Source of the DNA: Chloroflexota bacterium
GTDB taxonomy: Bacteria; Chloroflexota; Dehalococcoidia; SAR202; UBA826
NCBI GenBank assembly: GCA_002696685.1
Contig: NZSI01000026.1
Location: forward strand, 45,522 to 58,843
Direction of reading: 5' to 3'
Length of the DNA: 13,322 nucleotides
Both the position numbers and the translations under genes were made by a program. Positions 1 through 5,444 of this stretch are shown in pieces; position 1 is the stretch's first letter; each line of letters opens with the position of its first letter. A model generated the notes under the pieces. That model searched no databases. It saw only the letters and a list, made by a program, of their open reading frames with translations, and was not told where the DNA came from.

Positions 1-229
1 TCATTTGGAATACCATGTAACCACCTCCCCCAATGCCACTAGATTCTGGTTCCACTACCCCTACGGCTAGGCAAGACGCTACTCCGGCGTCCACAGCGTT
101 TCCTCCCATTCTCAGGATTTCCAAACCTGCCTCTGTGGCCAGTTTATCTTTCGTGGCTACCATGCCATTATGGGAAACCGCCTCGGTTTTGCTAAAAGAA
201 GAATTGCTGTAAGTAGTTCCTGAAGCCAA
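1..229 (-). CDS. ggt: Gamma-glutamyltransferase, N-terminal part (partial)
   Basis: This is the first 76 codons of a gamma-glutamyltransferase, an Ntn-hydrolase that cleaves or transfers the gamma-glutamyl group of glutathione and related compounds. The translation shows the family's N-terminal signature: GMVAT at residues 22-26, an alanine/glycine helix, [13 protein letters not shown] at 39-51, then [15 protein letters not shown] at 58-72. The catalytic threonine lies beyond the left edge and cannot be checked. TTG at 229 is chosen because a perfect AGGAGG sits 5 nt upstream and an in-frame TAG lies just before it. The overlapping ATG at 245 is in another frame. No signal peptide is visible, since the N-terminus is short and polar, so a cytoplasmic enzyme is likely. 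It reads in the same direction as the riboswitch-linked ORF upstream, about 260 bases away. Family assignment is firm; substrate is not known. Confidence 0.88.
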   Translation of the reverse strand, partial: MASGTTYSNSSFSKTEAVSHNGMVATKDKLATEAGLEILRMGGNAVDAGVASCLAVGVVEPESSGIGGGGYMVFQM

Positions 230-234
230 TAGTT

Positions 235-240
235 CCTCCT
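235..240 (-). promoter_or_regulatory. Shine-Dalgarno of the ggt gene
   Basis: On the minus strand AGGAGG is followed by AACTA and then TTG. This perfect ribosome binding site decides the TTG start of the gamma-glutamyltransferase. Confidence 0.85.
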
Positions 241-408
241 AGTCATAATCTCGTATTTTGCTGGCCCAATACTACAACAACTGAGCGAAAACCCAGTGAA
301 TTCTAGTTTTATGAATCAGCTCCTGCTTCGGATGTAGGTGTCGTGTGTATGCATCATGAATTGAGATTTGTTAGTCGGAGCCACGGATAGTTTCTAGATG
401 ACTGATTG

Positions 409-433
409 AGTGCCCAATGTGCGTATGGGCACT
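409..433. repeat. 8-bp perfect inverted repeat in the ggt upstream gap
   Basis: AGTGCCCA (409-416) and TGGGCACT (426-433) are perfect reverse complements around a 9-nt loop. No T-tract follows on either strand, so a rho-independent terminator is unlikely. It may be a protein-binding palindrome or an RNA hairpin between the unknown ORF (ending at 490) and ggt (starting at 229). Nothing else recognisable was seen in 241-489. Confidence 0.5.
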
Positions 434-489
434 AACTACTCCAGCATAGACACAAATTGTAGGTAGACGCCGGTTGACTAAAGATGATG

Positions 490-843
490 CTAGCCGTAAG
501 TCCCGGATGGTTCAACTCTAAAGTTCAGGTTGATTGCTATCATTGGATCTAGTATGTCCGCGTATCTTTTAACCCAGTCTGACCCGTAGGTTTTTCGTAA
601 TTCCGAAGCCCATTCGACATCTAGGCCTCCTACTTTATGTGCGATCAAAAACAGGCTCCGATATATGTCTAAATTTGGAAAATTTCTTGGAGAGCTAACC
701 CTAAATTTCTTGTGTTTAAGAACACGGTCTTTCCAGCCTACCTCAGAATTAACAGCATTTGTAGTTTGATTTTCTCGACACATAATTATCAGAACATCCC
801 CTTTGACGTCCCGATGGGTTCGAAGAAAATTATCGAGGGGCAA
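490..843 (-). CDS. Hypothetical protein of unknown family, downstream of a riboswitch
   Basis: I do not recognise this 117-residue ORF. It begins at TTG 843, preceded by GGAGGG with a 9-nt spacer, and that sequence is embedded in the terminator hairpin of the riboswitch unit. An internal ATG at 783 (residue 21, MCREN) is an alternative start. The product is hydrophilic and mixed charge, with no signal peptide, membrane segment or cysteine motif. It has a lysine/arginine-rich stretch at about 41-48 (DRVLKHKK) and a helical C-terminal half containing DVEWASELRKTYGSDWVKRYAD. It ends with FRVEPSGTYG. In its favour as a real gene are its position immediately after the expression platform and its open frame. 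Against it are the lack of any known family and possible decay of a once larger gene. If real, its expression should respond to S-adenosylmethionine. Confidence 0.4.
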   Translation of the reverse strand: MPLDNFLRTHRDVKGDVLIIMCRENQTTNAVNSEVGWKDRVLKHKKFRVSSPRNFPNLDIYRSLFLIAHKVGGLDVEWASELRKTYGSDWVKRYADILDPMIAINLNFRVEPSGTYG

Positions 844-844
844 T

Positions 845-874
845 AAAAAAAGCCCTCCAGTGTACGGAGAGCCC
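845..874 (-). terminator. Rho-independent terminator of the riboswitch unit
   Basis: On the minus strand GGGCTCTCC (874-866) pairs with GGAGGGC (858-852), with a 7-nt loop and one G-U pair. Seven T follow directly (851-845). The right arm contains the GGAGGG that would be the ribosome binding site for TTG 843, so the same hairpin could stop transcription and hide the start site. It lies about 20 nt downstream of the SAM aptamer, the usual place for an expression platform. Confidence 0.7.
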
Positions 875-878
875 GTAC
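862..878 (-). promoter_or_regulatory. Alternative (antiterminator-like) hairpin
   Basis: GTACGG (878-873) and CCGTAC (867-862) are perfect complements with a 5-nt loop. This hairpin uses the left arm and loop of the terminator (852-874), so the two cannot form together. When it forms, GGAGGG and the T-tract are left unpaired. A smaller hairpin, GTCC/GGAC with a 5-nt loop (896-884), lies between it and the aptamer. Confidence 0.5.
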
Positions 879-896
879 CCTTTGTCCATTTAGGAC

Positions 897-983
897 CTCG
901 TCTTCTTCCCCAGGGGCACCTTGAGAGTTAAGGTTGCCGGACAGGGTCAAAGGACTGGGGCCTCGCCTGCCACTCGGGACGAA
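897..983 (-). promoter_or_regulatory. SAM riboswitch aptamer, SAM-I/SAM-IV clan (closest to SAM-IV)
   Basis: The minus strand carries the conserved core of the S-adenosylmethionine clan: CCGGCAACC at 944-936, then AAGGTGCCCC. It is enclosed by P1, UUCGUC (983-978) with GACGAG (902-897). P2 is GGCAGG with CCUGUC, one wobble pair. P3 is ACCUU/AAGGU closing CCGGCAACC...GGTGC. The P2-loop segment CCCCAG is the exact complement of CUGGGG just 3' of GGTGCCC, giving the expected pseudoknot. From memory of the SAM-IV consensus (GAGUGCCAGCG, then CCCCGG, then GUGCCCCGGGUGA), the spacing and order match and the pseudoknot bases covary. No SAM-I kink-turn is seen in P2. The class (SAM-IV or the marine SAM-I/IV variant) is less sure than the clan. 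The aptamer points at the unknown ORF at 843-490. Confidence 0.85.
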
Positions 984-1001
984 CTATTTAATTAAGTATC
1001 C

Positions 1002-1010
1002 AATATACCA
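1002..1010 (-). promoter_or_regulatory. Candidate extended -10 promoter for the riboswitch transcript
   Basis: The minus strand reads TGG then TATATT, an extended -10 element. No good -35 hexamer sits at 16-18 nt. Transcription would start around 995, some 10-15 nt before the aptamer's P1 stem, which is the right placement. The rest of 984-1057 is AT-rich and shows no gene. Confidence 0.4.
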
Positions 1011-1057
1011 TGCCTTGTCTAGTGATATGTCCAATATTTTGGGCATAGATTTTATAT

Positions 1058-1912
1058 CTAGCCAGCTCTTGAGCTAGCTAACCTAATGGCTCGTTCTGTA
1101 AATACAGTGACGAGGTGTGCTCTATATTCTCCAGACGCGTGGACATCGTCGTTAAAGTCGACTCCTTCGCCTGCTTCTGCGGATGCCTTACCTATCGCGG
1201 CGTCATCAAGAGTAGATCCAGTCAGGTCAGACATGGAGGCACTAGCTTGATAAGCGGCAGGCCCCGCTCCTGTAATTCCTATACTGGCCGCTGTGCATTT
1301 TCCGGCAGAAACTGTGACTGATGCCGCAACACCAACTATTGCGTAATGTGAAGCCTTATTGGCAAACTTTACGTATGCGGAACCTGTCCCGCTAGACTCG
1401 CCGGGAACAAATATCTCACTGATAATTTCATCTTCTCTGAGAGAAGTAGTGAAGAGATCCTGAAAGAATTCGTCTGATTCAAGAGTTCTATGTTCACTCG
1501 TAGAACTGGTTATTATCTGACCTTTGAGTGCTATTAGAGCGGCAGGCAAGTCAGCTGCTGGATCGCTGTGAGCAAGGCTCCCTCCAATAGTACCTCTATT
1601 TCTGACTTGGACGTCAGCAACCTGGGCTGCCGCCTCTGAAAGGGCCGTAGGAACAATTGAGGAATTTGCTATATCAACGTAGTGAGTTGTCCCGCCCACT
1701 GCAATTCCTCCGTCTCGCTCCTGTACATAGGCCATGGATTCTATGGATCCGATATCTATTATCACTTCCGGTTGTGCAAGCCGTAACTTCATTAAAGGGA
1801 TAAGACTGTGCCCACCGGCTAGGATCTTTGCGTCTGAGCCATGCTTTTTAAGCAGCTCAGCCGCCTCGGCAACAGAAGCGGGTTTGTGGTACTGAAACGG
1901 TGCGGGGATCAT
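1058..1912 (-). CDS. coxM: FAD-binding subunit of a molybdenum hydroxylase (CoxM/xanthine dehydrogenase type)
   Basis: This medium subunit of a CO dehydrogenase/xanthine dehydrogenase family enzyme binds FAD and passes electrons from the iron-sulfur subunit to an external acceptor. Its 284 residues are the normal full length. The two FAD signatures are present: AGGHSLIPLMKLRLAQP at 32-48 and RGTIGGSLAHSDPAADLPA at 106-124. The usual C-terminal domain ends near EYRAHLVTVFTERAIRLA. ATG at 1912 is preceded by GAGGA with a short spacer. It lies 52 nt downstream of the [2Fe-2S] subunit gene on the same strand, so the two are probably co-transcribed. The catalytic molybdopterin subunit normally found next to these genes is absent, so the substrate (CO, purine, aldehyde, nicotinate-like ring or other) cannot be inferred. 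The symbol marks family resemblance only. Confidence 0.9.
   Translation of the reverse strand: MIPAPFQYHKPASVAEAAELLKKHGSDAKILAGGHSLIPLMKLRLAQPEVIIDIGSIESMAYVQERDGGIAVGGTTHYVDIANSSIVPTALSEAAAQVADVQVRNRGTIGGSLAHSDPAADLPAALIALKGQIITSSTSEHRTLESDEFFQDLFTTSLREDEIISEIFVPGESSGTGSAYVKFANKASHYAIVGVAASVTVSAGKCTAASIGITGAGPAAYQASASMSDLTGSTLDDAAIGKASAEAGEGVDFNDDVHASGEYRAHLVTVFTERAIRLASSRAG
1059..1080. repeat. 22-bp near-perfect palindrome at the coxM stop
   Basis: TAGC, one mismatch, AGCTC, TT, GAGCT, then GCTA form a hairpin of nine pairs spanning the last codons and stop of coxM. No T-run follows on the minus strand, where a weak TAGAT/ATCTA repeat (1060-1046) comes next. It may mark the transcript end or be a binding palindrome. 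Confidence 0.4.
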
Positions 1913-1964
1913 ATGCTTCCTCTCATTAGGGGGTTTTTATGGCTTTGCGTTGTTATGTAGAGTG

Positions 1965-2447
1965 TTACGATTTCATCTTGTCAGCAGCATATTGCACGGC
2001 TAGCACAATATTGTGGTAGCCGGTACATCTACAGACGTTGCCAGCAAGCCCGTGCCGTATTTCGTCCTCTGAGGGATCTGGATTGTCATTCAGAAGGGCG
2101 ACAGCTGACATCATCATTCCAGGTGTACAGAATCCACATTGGAGACCGTGCTTCTCCCAAAAGCCCTCCTGTATTGGGTGAAGGTTATCACCGTCTGCCA
2201 AGCCCTCAACAGTTGTTATTTCAGATCCGTTAGCCTGTACGGCAAGTATGGTGCAAGACTTTGCGGACCTCCCATCAATTATCACTGTACAGGCTCCGCA
2301 GCTCGTAGTGTCGCACCCGATATGTGTCCCCGTCATGTTCAAGTTTTCTCGCAAGAACTGCGCAAGCAACAAGCGTGGCTCTACTTCGGCTGAGTGTTGT
2401 TTCCCATTCACATTTATCGTAATTGGAACAGTGACAGATTGAACCAT
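1965..2447 (-). CDS. coxS: [2Fe-2S] subunit of a molybdenum hydroxylase (CoxS type)
   Basis: This small subunit carries two [2Fe-2S] clusters that relay electrons from a molybdenum centre to the FAD subunit. The 160 residues have the standard two-domain layout. A plant-ferredoxin-type domain has C45, C50, C53 and C65 ([16 protein letters not shown]). A helical domain has C104, C107, C139 and C141 ([11 protein letters not shown] and CRCTGY). All eight ligands are intact. ATG at 2447 follows GGGAG with a 7-nt spacer. It is the first gene of the leftward unit, divergent from nuoA, with coxM 52 nt downstream. A TATAAT promoter lies about 110 nt upstream. As no large subunit gene is adjacent, the partner must be encoded elsewhere or lost. 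Function as an electron-transfer subunit is firm; the substrate of the holoenzyme is open. Confidence 0.92.
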   Translation of the reverse strand: MVQSVTVPITINVNGKQHSAEVEPRLLLAQFLRENLNMTGTHIGCDTTSCGACTVIIDGRSAKSCTILAVQANGSEITTVEGLADGDNLHPIQEGFWEKHGLQCGFCTPGMMMSAVALLNDNPDPSEDEIRHGLAGNVCRCTGYHNIVLAVQYAADKMKS

Positions 2448-2558
2448 ATCTATTCTCCCTAGTTTGGAGTCCGTTTAGGAGATCCCTGAGAGCAGGAAAT
2501 GTCTGGAAATACTCTGCAATGTAGGCATCGCCTAGGGTGATAATTGAGACGTGGCGCG

Positions 2559-2567
2559 ATTATAACA
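2559..2567 (-). promoter_or_regulatory. Candidate promoter for coxS-coxM (extended -10, TGTTATAAT)
   Basis: On the minus strand TGT precedes a consensus TATAAT. No clear -35 is visible, as is common with extended -10 promoters. Transcription would start near 2552, giving a leader of about 105 nt that contains a TAGGC/GCCTA hairpin (2534-2522) and two GGAAAT boxes on the plus strand 10 bp apart (2495, 2505). No protein gene is seen in 2448-2690. Confidence 0.55.
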
Positions 2568-2653
2568 ACATCGTTGAAAAAAGTCCCACAAGACATGCAG
2601 GACCCTCTTGTTAGGTATTAAATCTTGCAAATACCCAGTAATGAACGTGTGTG

Positions 2654-2681
2654 TTGAGCTGCTCATATTTTCTGGTATAAC
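2654..2681 (+). promoter_or_regulatory. Candidate promoter of the nuo operon
   Basis: TTGAGC (2654-2659), a 16-nt spacer and TATAAC (2676-2681) preceded by TGG give a -35 plus extended -10 element. The start would be near 2688, about 87 nt before nuoA. It is divergent from the coxS promoter, with about 90 bp between the two -10 boxes. Confidence 0.55.
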
Positions 2682-2694
2682 CCTTGATCAACCC

Positions 2695-2742
2695 ATGAAG
2701 GAGGGTTCATTTGTGATAAGATTTTGTAGCTATTTTTTGTGA
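2695..2742 (+). promoter_or_regulatory. nuo leader: Shine-Dalgarno in a hairpin loop and a tiny upstream ORF
   Basis: ATGAA (2695-2699) and TTCAT (2706-2710) pair around a loop that is exactly GGAGGG. Seven nt after GGAGGG is GTG 2713, opening a 9-codon frame (V/M-IRFCSYFL) that stops at TGA 2740-2742. The alternative ATG 2695 is in the same frame. It sits at the predicted 5' end of the nuo transcript. It could be a leader peptide, a ribosome standby site or chance. Confidence 0.3.
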
Positions 2743-2774
2743 CTGCGATACGAGACGCGGCGTAAGGTGGCTCA

Positions 2775-3143
2775 TTGTCAGAAAGTTACGTCTTAAACTG
2801 GATCGCGGTCCTCGTGGTTGCAGCAGTTGGCTTGGTGGCAATTCTATTGATGTTTGCCGCTTCGAGATTGCTTGCTCCGCGTAGGCCGTCAGAAGCTAAG
2901 AATTCACCGTATGAATGCGGGATACCGGCTGCCCCCTATCATTGGTCCCAAATACAGATCAGATATTATGTTTTTGCGATCATCTTTATCATTTTTGACG
3001 TGGAGGCAGTTTTTCTTTTCCCGTGGGCTCTGATTTTCGTTGAAGCAGTTCCCATAGTTTTCTATGAGATGTTGATATTTATTGCCGTACTTTTCTTCGG
3101 CGTCATTTACGGTTGGCGCAAAGGAGTTCTCCAGTGGCGATAA
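2775..3143 (+). CDS. nuoA: NADH-quinone oxidoreductase subunit A
   Basis: NuoA is a small membrane subunit of complex I next to the quinone cavity. The 122 residues match the usual length and contain three hydrophobic segments (about 8-30, 63-87 and 92-113). The conserved loop SPYECGIPA (44-52, with E47) and [14 protein letters not shown] (72-85, with D75 and E77) are intact. TTG 2775 is chosen because GGTGG lies 4 nt before it and the protein then starts just ahead of the first membrane helix; no upstream start is better. It is the first gene of an 11-gene operon, and its stop overlaps the nuoB start by 10 nt. Confidence 0.95.
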   Translation: MSESYVLNWIAVLVVAAVGLVAILLMFAASRLLAPRRPSEAKNSPYECGIPAAPYHWSQIQIRYYVFAIIFIIFDVEAVFLFPWALIFVEAVPIVFYEMLIFIAVLFFGVIYGWRKGVLQWR

Positions 3144-3760
3144 ATGAAGATGACCAGCCGATACCAGTGGACGGCCCAAGCCGTGATCATATGCGTGATC
3201 AGATTTTTGGGCGTATTGGTGACGGGTACAAGGTTGGTGAGGGCAATAATGTGCCTGACAGTGTGTTTAACAGGGTTTTGCCTAATGCCGTCACAGCAAA
3301 GTCCGATCAATTATTTTCGCTGGCCCGTAAGTCGTCTTTGTGGACCCTATCTTTCGGATTGGCTTGTTGTGCGATAGAAATGATTAGTGCTCACATGTCT
3401 CATCATGATCTTGATCGATTTGGAGTCGTGACTTGGCCTTCTCCACGTCAAGCTGATGTGATGATAGTCGCGGGAACCGTGGTCAAGAAAATGGCTGATC
3501 CAATAAAATTACTCTATGAACAAATGCCTGACCCGAAATGGGTGATTGCGATGGGTAGCTGCGCGACCAATGGCGGACCGTATTACAAGTCCTATTCTGT
3601 TGTCATGGGTGTTGACCATCTGATTCCGGTCGACGTGTATGTTCCTGGCTGTCCCCCCAGGCCAGAAGCCTTGATGCATGGCATTATGCAACTCCAGGAA
3701 AAAATCCAGCTAGATGCCAAGAACCAAAACCCTCCCTCACAAGCGCCAGATGGTGAATAA
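3134..3760 (+). CDS. nuoB: NADH-quinone oxidoreductase subunit B
   Basis: NuoB carries the terminal [4Fe-4S] cluster N2, which reduces quinone at the junction of the peripheral and membrane arms. The N2 ligands are present: adjacent C78-C79 in [12 protein letters not shown]143 in GSCATNGG and C173 in [14 protein letters not shown] 3134 is preferred (208 residues) because AAGGAG lies 8 nt upstream. The longer frame from TTG 3113 would run through that ribosome binding site. It overlaps nuoA by 10 nt. The segment after the CC pair reads [13 protein letters not shown], with histidine where many homologues have arginine; E. coli also has histidine there. The next motif is [14 protein letters not shown]. 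Confidence 0.95.
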   Translation: MAINEDDQPIPVDGPSRDHMRDQIFGRIGDGYKVGEGNNVPDSVFNRVLPNAVTAKSDQLFSLARKSSLWTLSFGLACCAIEMISAHMSHHDLDRFGVVTWPSPRQADVMIVAGTVVKKMADPIKLLYEQMPDPKWVIAMGSCATNGGPYYKSYSVVMGVDHLIPVDVYVPGCPPRPEALMHGIMQLQEKIQLDAKNQNPPSQAPDGE

Positions 3761-4289
3761 AAAACCTTCCTCAGGTAGGCGTGCCCGTGAGATACCGATC
3801 GCTCCCCCTTGTTTAGATCCGCGTGGTGAGGAACTTTTCGAGATGCTGAATGAGATCTTGCCCCCTGATCTTAAATCGGAAATAGGGGTGTGTGTAGACA
3901 TGGTGACCATAACGGTGCCCAAGGAATCGTTAGTACAAGTTTGTCAGTTTTTGAAAGATTCCCAAAACCTATTATTTAACTACCTCTGTTCAATCTCAGT
4001 TGTCGATTATGAGGAGAGTGAACAAAGGTTCGAGATTGTCTACCACATGGTTTCTTTATCCACTTACTACAAAGTGGCCGTCAAGACCTCCGTATTCTCA
4101 GCCGACCCGATACTTCCTACAGTAACTTCTGTATGGCGCTCAGCCGAATGGTTTGAACGTGAAGGGCATGATCTGTTCGGAGTAATTTTTCTTGGTCACG
4201 GTAATCTTTCCCCACTTTTGCTTTATGAAGGCTTTGATGGCTTTCCCGGGAGAAAGAGTTTTCCGTTCCACGATTATCAGGAGTGGTGA
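3750..4289 (+). CDS. nuoC: NADH-quinone oxidoreductase subunit C
   Basis: NuoC is the 30-kDa-type structural subunit of the connecting arm that supports NuoD. From ATG 3750 it has 179 residues. ATG 3714 in the same frame adds 12; neither has a convincing ribosome binding site, and 3750 gives the smaller overlap with nuoB (11 nt). The core shows [11 protein letters not shown] (93-103) and [13 protein letters not shown] (132-144). The C-terminal signature is divergent: [20 protein letters not shown] at 149-168, where most families have GHP(D/N)LRRIL and GHPLRK. The protein ends FPFHDYQEW, so it is a compact, unfused NuoC. Position and motif order make the identity secure despite the divergence. 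Confidence 0.9.
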   Translation: MVNKKPSSGRRAREIPIAPPCLDPRGEELFEMLNEILPPDLKSEIGVCVDMVTITVPKESLVQVCQFLKDSQNLLFNYLCSISVVDYEESEQRFEIVYHMVSLSTYYKVAVKTSVFSADPILPTVTSVWRSAEWFEREGHDLFGVIFLGHGNLSPLLLYEGFDGFPGRKSFPFHDYQEW

Positions 4290-4319
4290 TAGTGCCTGAC
4301 GGGAATGGGAATTAAATAT

Positions 4320-5444
4320 ATGCAAGTCGACGAAAAGAAAAATGAAACGGATGGATCCATTGATCTCATGATCAACATGGGTCCTCAGCACCCAAGCACA
4401 CACGGCGTTTTTCGGTTGGTTATCTGGGTAGACGGGGAAAGGATCATTAAATCTGAGCCCCATATTGGTTACTTGCACAGGGGATCTGAAAAAATTTGCG
4501 AAAGTGAGCACTACAGTCAGATTGTGACCTTATTTGACAGAATGGACTATGTTGGAAATCTTAATTCCGAATTAGCTTTCTGTCTTGCAACCGAAAAGAT
4601 TATGGACGTAGATGTTCCTGAGCGCGCCGAATACATAAGGGTGATTCTATGTGAACTAAATCGCATTGCTAGTCATATGCTTTTTTATGGTGTTTACGGG
4701 TTAGACGCAGGCGCAATGACCCCTATTCTTTACGCCTTTAGAGAACGCGAAAAGATTCAGAATTTATTTGAAAGCGTGACGGGGGCTAGGATGATGCACA
4801 ATTACATCCGTATTGGTGGGGTCAAGGATGATCTACCTATAGATTTTCAACAACGTCTGCATGAGGTGCTTGATCATCTAAAACGTGGAATTGAGGAGTG
4901 CGACGCTTTAATTTCAAAAAATGAGATGTTTCTTGCCAGAACTAAGGGTGTAGGGTCTATAACTGGCCCAGATGCAATAGACTTCGGTGTGACTGGTCCC
5001 GCTCTTAGGGCTTCTGGGGTAGCGGAGGACATTCGTATCACGGACCCCTATTCAATCTACGATCGCTTTGACTTTAATATTCCTGTTGGGACATATGGTG
5101 ATTGTTGGGATAGATTCTATGTTCGTATTGAAGAAATGCGTGAATCCGTCAAAATCATTGAACAAGCTGCCCGTGAACTTCCCGAGGGGGACATTTCAGC
5201 GGCGGTTAGGAGGATAGTACGTCCACCTAAGGGTGAAGTATTCGTTCGAACTGAGTCACCAAGAGGAGATCTTGCAGTTTTTTTGGTTAGTGACGGCAGC
5301 GACACTCCATACCGTGTTAAGGTCCGTGCTCCCTCTTTTGCGAATCTCCAAGCTCTGGAGCAGATGCTTCAAGGGTCTTATCTTGCGGATGCAGTTTTGA
5401 TACTGGGCTCGATCGACTTGATAATGGGAGAGGTCGATCGATGA
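4320..5444 (+). CDS. nuoD: NADH-quinone oxidoreductase subunit D
   Basis: NuoD, the 49-kDa-type subunit related to the large subunit of NiFe hydrogenase, builds the quinone headgroup site with NuoB. From ATG 4320 it has 374 residues, normal for an unfused NuoD. GPQHPSTHGVFR (21-32) supplies the quinone-site histidine, and RMDYVG (74-79) holds the expected tyrosine Y77. The chain ends in the usual GEVDR. ATG 4320 is preferred because GGGA lies 9 nt upstream; ATG 4305 adds five residues but has its purine run directly abutting. A 30-nt gap separates it from nuoC. Its stop overlaps the nuoH start (ATGA), so there is no room for nuoE, nuoF or nuoG. Confidence 0.95.
   Translation: MQVDEKKNETDGSIDLMINMGPQHPSTHGVFRLVIWVDGERIIKSEPHIGYLHRGSEKICESEHYSQIVTLFDRMDYVGNLNSELAFCLATEKIMDVDVPERAEYIRVILCELNRIASHMLFYGVYGLDAGAMTPILYAFREREKIQNLFESVTGARMMHNYIRIGGVKDDLPIDFQQRLHEVLDHLKRGIEECDALISKNEMFLARTKGVGSITGPDAIDFGVTGPALRASGVAEDIRITDPYSIYDRFDFNIPVGTYGDCWDRFYVRIEEMRESVKIIEQAARELPEGDISAAVRRIVRPPKGEVFVRTESPRGDLAVFLVSDGSDTPYRVKVRAPSFANLQALEQMLQGSYLADAVLILGSIDLIMGEVDR

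Noticed and set aside
897..983. Classical SAM-I riboswitch with kink-turn
   Set aside because: The P2 stem lacks the expected kink-turn internal loop, and the GGTGCCCC(T)GGGG arrangement fits the SAM-IV side of the clan better.
2139..2393. Plus-strand open frame over coxS
   Set aside because: The minus-strand coxS has all eight iron-sulfur cysteines; the plus frame has no recognisable domain.
3113..3133. Earlier TTG start for nuoB
   Set aside because: It would translate through the AAGGAG that serves GTG 3134 and has no ribosome site of its own.
4140..4511. Minus-strand open frame of 123 codons over nuoC-nuoD
   Set aside because: It lies opposite two well-conserved nuo genes, shows no family motif or ribosome site, and is best explained as a shadow frame.
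5441..5444. Possible assembly gap that removed nuoEFG
   Set aside because: The nuoD stop and nuoH start overlap in a natural ATGA junction with a normal ribosome site, and both proteins are complete.
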